Part shown: piece by piece, positions 13,401 through 22,230 of the stretch
Layout of the letters: every line of letters starts with the position of its first letter
How positions within the stretch are numbered: the stretch's first letter is position 1
From: Tachypleus tridentatus
Lineage: Eukaryota > Arthropoda > Merostomata > Xiphosura > Limulidae
Length of the DNA stretch: 64,000 nt
Assembly (NCBI RefSeq): GCF_004210375.1
Contig: NC_134828.1
Location: 21,878,400 to 21,942,399, forward strand
Reading direction: 5' to 3'
Position numbers and translations under genes: made by a program
Notes under the pieces: model-generated
The model's input: the letters and a program-made list of their open reading frames with translations, nothing else
What the model was told of the DNA's origin: nothing
The model's database searches: none

Positions 13401-16400
13401 CTAGTTGATGCTGACACTCACTGAAGAAGTTGAATCGACTGCTGCCAAGACTTTTATGTTTTTCCTTCTATTTCACCTCTTTGCCAAGTAAATCTACAAG
13501 TACTTCCATCCATGTGGATCAGTTTCCAATTGGTATTAAATCATTTTTTATTCTAATCCTCAATCTGGGACAACATTTTTCAGCGTTGTGTTTACCATGT
13601 TGTTGATGTATGCTAGTCAATAGTAAACTTTACCCTGCTAGGTTGTGTATTTATTAGCTTATTGTGAAGGTTCCTGGAGATGAGATAGGCTATGCTTTCA
13701 AACCTAAATGTATTGGTCAATCAGCATTTAGCTTTCAGTTGGTAATCAAGTGATAGCCTTCCACATCACTACAGGCTGCATGAATATTTGAGAAAACAAA
13801 TTTCAAAGTTGGTAAACTTTATTTATTAGATGGGTCGATAGAAACAAACAAAAAAAAAAACCAGTCATAGTGCCAAAAAATATCTCAGTTGTCCCCGATT
13901 TTAAAATGGTCGGGTTACGGCACACAAATATTTTTAGGCCCGTCCTGACCAAATAATTAGTACACAGTATTCACAGGAAAAAACAACAACAATATATAAC
14001 TGGATTTAATTCAACAAAAGTAAATATTAATAATAGTAAAAACATACCAATAATTTCGTCTGCATAGGGTGTCCTTGCACCCAAAACTCCCCCGAAACAT
14101 TTTCGCTGTTCTACACAGTAGCTTTTCTTGAGCTGTGTCACACCATCAGTTTCCAACTGACACCATTCACACCCAAGTACACCAAAACATTCACTAGAAA
14201 AGTAATTATGGTCACTTTTTTAAGAAACAGTATGGAGTTTAAGTGGTAACAATTCTTACTTATCATAGAAACGTTAAGAAAGATCCAATGAAAGCAGGTA
14301 ATCTGTACCACGCATTTATTATGTAATAAAGCAAACCGTAGGAAGGTCATAATAAAATAAATAACTTTATTTCTCAAAATGAACACATTCTTTAATCTTT
14401 GGAAGAAGAAAAATGCGTCATAAATTTTTTCTGCATGAATATTAATACAACAAAATTAAAATTGTCAATGTTTGATAATAACATTAAGACACACAGTCAT
14501 AATATAAAGGCGTTTTTATTTTAGAATATATTTTCACAATCCTAATAAATTACATAAAACCAATGTGGTCTTCAAACCACTTAGTTCATTCAACTCTAAA
14601 GACATATGTTCAATCTAATATGAATAATATTTATTTAAGCAAAAGCAATTTAGATAAGAAGATAAATTAAATACATTATGAATATTCAAAATAATACAAA
14701 GTTAAAACTCCAAGCATGTAGCTTTCACATAAAAAATTCAAAGTGGTCTCTTACCTCTCTGTCATTCGAGCAAGACAGTGATTTTCGAAACATGATCCCA
14801 GTGAATCAAAATGTTTATTATCTACAAATGGCAATTCAGGATCTTCTGGTTCCCATGGACAGCTAGGATTTCTATTATTAAACAAAAATGTAACAGTATA
14901 TTTTTTCCCTATTTTAACAGATTCAAGGCTTAACTTTTAGCCTCAATGTTTTACATGCACAAAAATAATTTACTTATAATAAATTTTAAAATTCCCTGCA
15001 CAATACATTAGCAAAATAACTTTTTTCATTATGCCAGGGAAATCAAATTTATTCTCTATGATTAAATGGTTTGTTTGAATGAAATAATAGCAGGTTCATT
15101 TCTCCTTGTCTTAATATCTGAGATTATTGGCCTATTATTTCTGTTCTAAAAAGTAATTTTTGTCCATGAGAAAAAACACATACAGAATGTATATCATTAT
15201 TCCTATATACTTTTCTACATCTTAAACTTTTAATTTTTACCTGCCATGTCCTAAACGATATGTCCTCAACTGTGGTTACTATAAAAATTGGTAGAAATGG
15301 TACTTTCCAAACGTGTTAATTTTCTAATTTTTCAAGATAGAACAAAAAACAAAACATTCACAATAATTTTCAATTTTAACAATTAAAAGTAATTTTTAAC
15401 CCTAATCAGCATCGTTATAACAAATACTCTCAAAGAGAGTGTTAACATAACCTTAAATGAAAAAATCTGCATGCAAAATACATATTATTAAAATAAAGTG
15501 CAAAACAGATTTCTTAGTTACTGTCAGACTTATTGCACAGTTACCTTCATTAACACTCACTCCAATATCATCATTAAACCAACAAAATGTAACCTCAAAT
15601 TACCAACAAGGTTTGTACCTTGACACCACTTCAGTAACATTTTTTTGTTTAATTAGAGAAATTTTCCTGACATACAACTCATAAAGAACATTTGAAAAAA
15701 TGCTGTCAATACTACAGTCAATATCACCAATAACTGCTCTGCTTTCCTACAAACTTTAATTAGCAAATAAGAAATTTTATTTTGTATTTTTGTTCAGCAC
15801 TTTATATTGAGTTGTTTAATTGACAAAAAAGAGCATAAATTACTCAATATGACATAATATTTGCCCCCTACCAGTAGTCGAGAATATATATAAAGTCAGT
15901 AATTTAAGGGTTAAAATCCTTTTTACAAAAGGCTTGTTTAAAACAACTAACCTATCTTCTTCATCCACAAGCTGACCTGTACACAAGTTCATTTCAAGTG
16001 GACATTCACAAGGGCATTCACATTCTTTCTGTTCCATTCGATGGCAGTTAAGACACAGTCTATCCGTCTAGAAGTAAAGAGAACAGATCTAATCGCAATC
16101 ATAACAAAAAATACGAAATGCGAAGTTCTGGTCTGGTCACTGATAAACATGCTATCTTTGTGTAATAAGCCCAACAGGGTTATCACAACCTAAATTTAGC
16201 ACTGTAAGCCTACATGCTTATTGTTGAGGACAAAATATTATACATCGTTTATGTACAATCAAATAAGAAAATGTATTAATATTTTTGTGAATAATTTATG
16301 AAAACATTACTTGATGATTTGTCTCTTTTTTTTTTAGTTAATTTTATTTGAAATTAAAATTACTGTTTTATTTAAAGAACACATTCGGTATTAATTAATT

Positions 16401-19374
16401 TCAGAATTTGGGTTTTCATATTGGCAAATTTTAATAACTGACCAGAAATCTGTATAAAATTATAAAGAACAGTGGAGTGTCGTTTCTAAGAAATAAATCT
16501 CAACGTACCATACTACATGGACAAAAAAGCTGTAACAGCCTCACAGGTCTGGTTCACAATCCCAAGATACAAGTTGGTACCAGGAATAAGTGTGATCTGT
16601 AAGATTCAAAACTCTCTCAGAAACATACAAAGAAACACTAAAAACAAATGAAACTAACACACCCACGTAATGTGCTGATAGTGGGAACATTATCAGCTAT
16701 ATTATGATACACAATTAATAATGTAAAAATTAGAATAATATATTAAAGTCAACTTCATTAATCAAGCATAATGTCCCACTTTTACATTATGACATACATA
16801 CACAAACTATGTAACAAAATATGTGTTTACAGCATAATTACATAACATGGCCAACCTACAAGTATTATGCAACAAAATATACCTGTCTTATTTCTACGTT
16901 ATGACATACCTACAAGTATGATACCATGAAAAATGTTTATATCTTGTTTGCACATAACGTCTTCATTCTGTATTATGAAATATTCAACTAACCTCAACAC
17001 TTCTGGAACTAAATAATTAAAAAAAAACATACTTTCATATACTTGTAAACTGTCAGACTACAATATTTACTTGTAATTAATATACATAAAAACGGTTGAC
17101 AATGACTGCAGAAGTTTGAAACGTTGTTCGCTCCTCTACACAGTGCTTTATCTATCCATACCAGCCATTTTTACATATATAATTTTCTCTAGAAGTGGGT
17201 TTTCTCGTCATCACAGATTATTACTTGTAATAATACAGCATACACTAATTTCTTAGGTGTCACCAATATAATGGTAAAAGACATTAAAGAATAAATACAA
17301 CTTTGTAATTAATGTTTATAACTACACATAATTAACAGTACCTAACAATTAAAAAAACTTGACAGCTAACTTACTGAAACTTGAGAAAAACTACTAATGA
17401 TGGAGCTTTGTGTTACTAGTAAAACACAACAACAACAAAAAGATAGATCTTTACTCACCTGGTACTTAGCACAATGTTCTCCTCGAACCAGGTTAGTCAA
17501 CACCCTGTCTAATGCAACATCAAACTGGAAGAAATATGATATTTTTATTAATACACTCTAATAGCTAAAATAGCAAGCTTTCAGCTCATTAATCCACGCA
17601 TAATATTTCATTAGAATTACAGTAACTTGTTTAGATTGTTTTCCTGAAGTAACTATTACTATTTTGTGAAATCTGAATGTTATTTAAAGCATTTTCATTA
17701 AATATACCTCTCTGTAGTAATATATATATATTATATATACACATATACACATACCCTTTATGGTTGAGTAGCTTTTTTCAGCACACATTACAACATGAGC
17801 ACATGACAACTGCCAACATTTAAGTATTATTTACTTAGCAATCCCTTCATCTCACCTGATAAAATCTCTGTATCGTACGGTCACTGAAACTATTACACAA
17901 TTTCTTCTTGACAAAGCCTTCATGATTTACAATGTCGTTAGCTACCAAAGGTTCCTGAAACATAAATTATTGTTGGTTTAATACATATAAGGAAAGGACT
18001 GAATCATAAAACATATGTTTCAAGTTTATGAGACAGTTCAATAAGTTCATAATGTTTACATCAAAACCTCTTGTAATTAATCCATTAAATTACAAAAATA
18101 TATCTTTTCTGACAAACCAGAGCTGCCTGCATATGTATAAATTACTGGACAAATCAAAATTCAAGAAAATGATTTTAAATAATACACTAGTTTGTACTGT
18201 CAATGAAGCTTCCAAAAAATTACCAACATACATACATAGTCCAATAAAGTTGTAACCCACACTACTTAATTTTGTAAACCATTAGTAATTCTCCCTAAAG
18301 TTGGTTTTAGATGTTTTCTTTAACCTGTTCAGTGCCATATTACTACAGATAACTTGTCCAAGCCGATCAGTTACACAGTGCCACGGACAAGTTAATTCGT
18401 TCTCAATAATACCTAACTTCAATGCTAGATGTCAGCACCATACATCCATTTGACCTACTTACAAATTGTTTCACTTTCGATCTAAAATTGCATCATGAAA
18501 AAGTTACAAAATGAAGAAGCATTAGAGTTGTTTTGTAGCAGCTGAAATACTTGGCAGTCAAACAGGTTAAACACTTTGTTGTTTATGTGATAATTCCAGT
18601 TTTAACTCAAACTTTCAATTAATTGTTCTGGAAAACTGTAGCTGGAAAAATAATTCCACACACTTAAATGCTATATTCACATTTACAAAATAATATTGAT
18701 TCTCACTGGCAGTTGAATATGACTCAGAAAAATTCAACCTTGGTCTTTTTTGGTCAGAATGTTTGGTAGGAGTGTAATTTTAGATTCATTCAAAATTATA
18801 TATTTTCCTACTTTTATTCTTGCTACAAAATTGTAAATTAGTAACTCAATAAACAGCAAATTAAAACCTAATATGATTATAGAATAAACTGAATATTTTA
18901 CATTCTGAAACATGTTGGCTTCTGTTATGGTGGTACTTAAAAAATAAATGTGACAAAACAAAAACTTTACACTCTTCACACATATAACCCAAACCAGTAG
19001 TAAGGATAGAACGCTAATATATCTACTGGTTCATGAATAACAATATTCAACCATTTTCAGTTAATTAAAAATAAACATGACAAAAAAAAGACGTTTTACA
19101 CTTTCAAACATTTAACCCAAAACAGTATACAGATAGAATGTTTATATTTTAGTGTTACTTAAATAACAAAAATTTCGATAATTCAAAAAATAATCAAATG
19201 TTTGTCTGAGATGTTACTATTAAGTTTTGAAGTTTTTATGATAAAGAATGGCTGTATTCTAAAACAGACATACCCTTGTGTGTTATATGCTGCTGTTCAA
19301 TAGGTCCATGTCCATTTGGCTCAATAAGTCCGGGTGAGCTATCAAGTAAGCCTTTATCATCCATGATGAAACAT
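10055..19374 (-). CDS. CACHD1: CACHD1 (VWFA and cache domain-containing protein 1), 3' portion
   Basis: CACHD1 is a single-pass plasma-membrane protein related to the alpha2delta subunits of voltage-gated calcium channels; it modulates CaV channels and has been linked to Wnt receptor complexes. Nine exons on the - strand (in coding order 19374-19274, 17954-17856, 17524-17459, 16596-16516, 16067-15952, 14871-14755, 14193-14048, 12613-12380, 10421-10055) reproduce the C-terminal third of the family. They cover the end of the second cache domain ([16 protein letters not shown]), [17 protein letters not shown], a cysteine-rich [17 protein letters not shown] segment, [10 protein letters not shown], one transmembrane helix after [10 protein letters not shown], and a tail with ESDHGYSTM and a VHIVDTH end. 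The signal peptide, VWA domain and first cache domain are not in the window; a 500-N gap lies upstream. Three junctions or sites (19273-19275, about 16516-16530, about 10235-10245) need a one-base correction, so this copy is either mis-sequenced or decaying. Confidence 0.9.
10536..11245. repeat. 31-bp minisatellite in CACHD1 last intron
   Basis: About 20 copies of a 31-bp unit with core CACTGTTCACTGTCATTCTT separated by TACACATTAA-type sequence. Variants of 26-29 bp occur near the left end and units decay after 11130. A 96-codon + strand frame across it is only repeat-derived. Confidence 0.97.
11630..12367. repeat. About 50-bp minisatellite at CACHD1 splice donor
   Basis: About 15 copies of a unit containing TACTGTATTTTGCAGTGAGA and GATAAACTAATTTTGAATG, mean spacing 49.7 bp. 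On the - strand the first unit starts about 12 nt after the donor of the transmembrane exon, and the exon's reading frame runs on into it. Units differ by small indels in the GAGA tract. Confidence 0.97.
12380..12613 (-). CDS. CACHD1: CACHD1 exon (transmembrane helix)
   Basis: It encodes [17 protein letters not shown], a hydrophobic helix [19 protein letters not shown] followed by basic RHHVQR, and an acidic cytoplasmic stretch ([16 protein letters not shown]). The donor CCTG|GTTTGT (phase 1) is chosen because it fits the phase of the last exon. The frame stays open for about 43 codons beyond it, into the 50-bp tandem array, so an extended exon is possible. Confidence 0.88.
14048..14193 (-). 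CDS. CACHD1: CACHD1 exon ([10 protein letters not shown])
   Basis: It encodes [35 protein letters not shown] and RTPYADEII, matching the last ectodomain segment of CACHD1 (CFGVLDCEWC, KECFGGIVGA in vertebrates). The acceptor is TTTCTAG and it ends in phase 1 at ATTG|GTATGT. Confidence 0.94.
14755..14871 (-). CDS. CACHD1: CACHD1 exon (NPSC)
   Basis: It encodes [18 protein letters not shown], then [20 protein letters not shown] and the spaced cysteines match the family; the middle is divergent. The acceptor is AATAATAG and the donor AG|GTAAGA, phase 2. Confidence 0.88.
15952..16067 (-). CDS. CACHD1: CACHD1 exon (cysteine-rich)
   Basis: It encodes [29 protein letters not shown] and TGQLVDEED. 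Eight cysteines in about 24 residues form the juxtamembrane cysteine-rich segment typical of CACHD1. The acceptor is ACTTCTAG and it ends in phase 2 (AG|GTTAGT). Confidence 0.94.
16516..16596 (-). CDS. CACHD1: CACHD1 exon (IPGTN) with problematic donor
   Basis: It encodes [18 protein letters not shown] and EAVTAFLSM, matching IPGTNAFVGIVNETC. The acceptor is CTTACAG. To join the next exon (phase 0) the exon should end after ATG, but the next bases are TAG, not GT. A good donor GTAGTA starts one base earlier. A single missing base, for example in the T6 run inside the exon, would reconcile this. Confidence 0.85.
17085..17235. repeat. Interspersed repeat with GAAACGTTGTTCGCTCC core, copy 1
   Basis: It shares AACGGTTGACAATGAC, the core GAAACGTTGTTCGCTCC and a CATTTTTACATATA end with the inverted copy at 52190-52330. 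No coding content; probably a short non-autonomous element. Confidence 0.55.
17459..17524 (-). CDS. CACHD1: CACHD1 exon ([10 protein letters not shown])
   Basis: Twenty-two codons, phase 0, encoding [18 protein letters not shown] and AKYQ, between TTCCAG and CAG|GTGAGT. It corresponds to the LLTNLVHGSHC segment of vertebrate CACHD1. Confidence 0.92.
17700..17757. repeat. AT/AC-rich microsatellite
   Basis: TATATATATATTATATATAC followed by ACATATACACATA, inside a CACHD1 intron. Confidence 0.8.
17856..17954 (-). CDS. CACHD1: CACHD1 exon (EPLVANDI)
   Basis: Thirty-three codons, phase 0 both sides, encoding [18 protein letters not shown], then [15 protein letters not shown]. The acceptor is TTTCAG and the donor CAG|GTGAGA. 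The match to vertebrate CACHD1 is nearly residue for residue. Confidence 0.93.
19274..19374 (-). CDS. CACHD1: CACHD1 exon (second cache domain end)
   Basis: It encodes CFIMDDKG and ends [16 protein letters not shown], closely matching the family segment before EPLVANDI. The acceptor is TTGATCAG. The 3' border reads CACAAG-GGTATGT: using the GT leaves an extra G relative to the next exon (CAG|GAACCT), breaking the frame by one base. Confidence 0.85.
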
Positions 19375-19848
19375 CTGATCAAAAATATTTCTCATAATTT
19401 TGGATGCCAATATATTACACTGAATGAATTATCCAAAAATGCAATTCCTTCAAATATCAAAGGTATATAGTACACCAACCACACATATTGTACATAAGCA
19501 AGAATCATATATAGATTCTTGAAACAAAAATACCATATATTTTCAAATGTATAAGACAACACTCCTATTTTCAAAGCTATCTTCAGGAAAAAAACAATAT
19601 TTTTCACAGTTATCATTTATTTGTTTGTTCAACATCAGTATAATTTTTTGTATTATTCTTTATAATGCTTCAAAAGTTGTGTTGATAATAAAATAAAGCA
19701 TTATTCATTCATTATCAAAACTTCCAAACCTTCTTCTGCATCACTGGAAACAAGTTCTGAAAGTTCACTGTCACTTGTCCCTAAACAGTATCATCTTTGG
19801 TGCCATATTAAGGCAACTGGGCCGCACCATTACATTTTTTTTTGGGAA

Positions 19849-20348
19849 NNNNNNNNNNNNNNNNNNNNNNNNNNNNNNNNNNNNNNNNNNNNNNNNNNNN
19901 NNNNNNNNNNNNNNNNNNNNNNNNNNNNNNNNNNNNNNNNNNNNNNNNNNNNNNNNNNNNNNNNNNNNNNNNNNNNNNNNNNNNNNNNNNNNNNNNNNNN
20001 NNNNNNNNNNNNNNNNNNNNNNNNNNNNNNNNNNNNNNNNNNNNNNNNNNNNNNNNNNNNNNNNNNNNNNNNNNNNNNNNNNNNNNNNNNNNNNNNNNNN
20101 NNNNNNNNNNNNNNNNNNNNNNNNNNNNNNNNNNNNNNNNNNNNNNNNNNNNNNNNNNNNNNNNNNNNNNNNNNNNNNNNNNNNNNNNNNNNNNNNNNNN
20201 NNNNNNNNNNNNNNNNNNNNNNNNNNNNNNNNNNNNNNNNNNNNNNNNNNNNNNNNNNNNNNNNNNNNNNNNNNNNNNNNNNNNNNNNNNNNNNNNNNNN
20301 NNNNNNNNNNNNNNNNNNNNNNNNNNNNNNNNNNNNNNNNNNNNNNNN
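19849..20348. other. Assembly gap, exactly 500 N
   Basis: The run is exactly 500 N, which looks like a fixed-size scaffolding placeholder. It lies where the next upstream CACHD1 exons would be expected, so the linkage of the CACHD1 contig to the plastin contig is a scaffold join. Confidence 0.99.
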
Positions 20349-20452
20349 GGATAAATAGGCGCCACTATTTATTCATTGTTATACGCATATAAACTGTTGG
20401 TTACAATAATATCTTCTATAAAGATTCTTATATAATGTTTTGATAGTTATTT

Positions 20453-20725
20453 GGCCCGGCATGGTCGAGCGCGTTAAGGCATGCGCTCGTAATCTGAGGG
20501 TCGCGGGTTCGCATCCGAGTCGCGCTAAACATGCTCGCCCTCCCAGCCGTGGGGGCGTTATAATGTATGGTCAATCCCACTTTTCGTTGGTAAAAGAGTA
20601 GCCCAAGAGTTGGCGGTGGGTGGTGATGACTAGCTGCCTTCCCTCTAGTCTTACACTGCAAAATTAGGGACGGCTAGCACAGATAGCCCTCGAGTAGCTT
20701 TGTGCGAAAATTCAAAACAAACAAA
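20453..20725 (+). mobile_element. tRNA-derived SINE, full length
   Basis: A tRNA-like head (A box TGGTCGAGCGCG, anticodon loop CTCGTAA, B box GGTTCGCATCC) is followed by a conserved body and the tail GAGTAGCTTTGTGCGAAAAT. It is flanked by a perfect 11-bp target-site duplication, GATAGTTATTT (20442-20452 and 20726-20736), so it is a clean insertion. An antisense 77-codon frame here is repeat-derived. Confidence 0.95.
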
Positions 20726-21238
20726 GATAGTTATTTACTTATATAGGACTGTAAAAACCCAATAGGATTCATAATTATGTTGTTTCAAATTAGTTTTAAC
20801 ACAGATGTCGCAACAACGATGTGGACTTTTATGGGACTTGAATGTGTACCTCCACGTTTAATTTTAAATATATTCAATCGTGAAGCTTGTCATTCGAAAA
20901 CAGGTTTCAAGCAGTGAAGGAAACGTTTTGAGAAATTTTTAAATTAATCTCCCATGATTTATGTAGTAGAAAATCACCTAGTGATGTAAAATAAAAACTA
21001 CTTGATGGTTACAAGATAGACACTATAAGCGTTGACGATCGATAGTTTTAGTACTTGTGATAAAAATTAAATTACATCACTTATGTTTTGTTTTTTGTAC
21101 ACACTTCTGGTTTCAAGCCTGATGACGAGGAAACCACTTTAATGATGTCCAGAATGTATGATGAAACAGACTTTATTTAAAACTTAACATAACAAATCTA
21201 GAATATAGCAATAAAAGAACATTGTGTGAGGGCTTACT

Positions 21239-21450
21239 TGAGATTGTAAATTGGATTCGCTATCCACGATGGGAAAAGCATGGGTAACCCATCGTATAGC
21301 TTGTTGAAACGTGCATTTAGGATATCGAACCAGTTTTTTCGCATTATTGTTGGTTGAACTGTATGAAATATCTTCATGCAGTATTTTAAATGTCAGAGCT
21401 AAATTATAGTGTACAACAGTTATACGTAAAATGTTAACAACAATTAATAT
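21239..21450 (-). CDS. Unidentified coding-like exon upstream of plastin
   Basis: A - strand open frame of about 70 codons, free of an in-frame ATG, ends at a strong donor (CTCAA|GTAAGC at 21239/21238). It contains LTFKILHEDISYSS, KKLVRYPKCTFQQAIRWV and THAFPIVDSESN, which look protein-like and not repeat-derived. A possible acceptor (TATAATTTAG) lies near 21402. I do not recognise the family. It may be an early exon of a gene divergent from plastin (its 5' end faces the plastin promoter), or part of the gene interrupted by the gap. It does not match any CACHD1 segment I know. Confidence 0.45.
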
Positions 21451-21560
21451 TCATAATGTTTATTTATACCGAATTATATCCATAAATACCGCTTTAATAA
21501 TTCGGAGTGAAGGTTTTATGTGCGTGTTCTGAATGCGCTCGACACACGCAATTGGATTTT

Positions 21561-21838
21561 TTGTTTGTTTGTTTTTTTGGAATTTCGCACAAAGCTACTC
21601 GAGAGCTATCTGTGCTAGCCGTCCTAAATTTTGGAGTGTAAGACTAGAGGGAAGGCAGCTAGTCATCACCACCCACCGCCAACTCTTGGGCTATTCTTTT
21701 ACTAACGAAAAGTGGGATTAACCGTCACATTATAACGCCCCCACGGCTGGGAGAGCGAGCATGTTTAGCGCGACGCGGCCACGAACCCGCGACCCTCGGA
21801 TTACGAGTCGCACGCCTTACGCGCTTGGCCATGCCGGG
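21561..21838 (-). mobile_element. tRNA-derived SINE, full length
   Basis: Same family, opposite orientation, with head at the right (GCCATGCCGGG). It has a perfect target-site duplication AATTGGATTTT at 21550-21560 and 21839-21849. It lies about 340 bp upstream of the plastin start. Confidence 0.95.
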
Positions 21839-22079
21839 AATTGGATTTTATAAAATAAGTGTTTTTATCTACAATTGATATGTACCAACGTTGCTTTAGA
21901 GCATTTTACACCAAGTTACAAGTAAAATAAATATTTATTGATACGTGTTGTTTTCCAATACATATATACTCCTAAAGTCTTGCGTTATATGGCACTCAAT
22001 AAAATATGTAATTAATTATCGAACAGATTTCGTCATTAACAGGATTAGGATATCCGTTTTTCACCCCTACCCTCGACTA

Positions 22080-22179
22080 CAATGAATCAGCAAATGAGTC
22101 ATGTCACGTGTTAAATACCAACTTTTCGCGCAAAGCGGCGGACGATCTTTCATAATGGCGGGTGGTGAGAAAAAGGATC
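22080..22179 (+). promoter_or_regulatory. Plastin promoter/5' leader region
   Basis: Within 100 bp upstream of the plastin ATG are an AP-1-like TGAGTCA (22095-22101), an E-box CACGTG (22105-22110), an E2F-like TTTTCGCGC (22123-22131), a short CG-rich patch and a YY1/TISU-like ATAATGGCGGG (22152-22162). There is no obvious TATA box at the usual distance. The motif cluster marks the likely core promoter, but the start site cannot be fixed from sequence alone. Confidence 0.5.
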
Positions 22180-22193
22180 ATGGATTTATCTGA
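22155..22193 (+). other. Overlapping upstream ORF in plastin leader
   Basis: ATG at 22155 opens a 12-codon frame ([12 protein letters not shown]) ending TGA at 22191-22193, past the main plastin ATG at 22180. The first ATG sits in a TISU/YY1-like ATGGCGGG context. Either transcription starts downstream of it, or it competes with the plastin start. Confidence 0.55.
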
Positions 22194-22230
22194 AGAACAG
22201 CGTACGGATCTGTCAGATCACTTTTATACA
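22180..22230 (+). CDS. Plastin exon 1 (N-terminus)
   Basis: It encodes [17 protein letters not shown] and ends at a good donor (ACA|GTAAGT), phase 0. The start is chosen because this ATG is the one in frame with the EF-hand exon. An upstream ATG at 22155 is out of frame and ends at 22193. The helix before the EF-hand loop is split here: HFYT joins LDKDGNG of exon 2. Confidence 0.85.

Noticed and set aside
19720-19800. Acidic - strand frame (SDSELSELVSSDAEEGLEVL) next to the gap
   Set aside because: It looks like the C-terminal tail of a Tigger/pogo-type transposase, but it is only 24 codons with a stop just upstream. Too little to annotate.
19775-20392. Open frames spanning the N run
   Set aside because: They are open only because N codons cannot be stops.
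20453-20530. Functional tRNA gene (A and B boxes, CGT-like anticodon loop)
   Set aside because: It is the head of a SINE with target-site duplications, and the arms are not fully paired. The same applies to the heads near 21780, 30120, 32040 and 61930.
21550-22180. A bidirectional CpG-island promoter
   Set aside because: Most of the GC-rich sequence here is the SINE at 21561-21838; only the last 60 bp before plastin is independently CG-rich.
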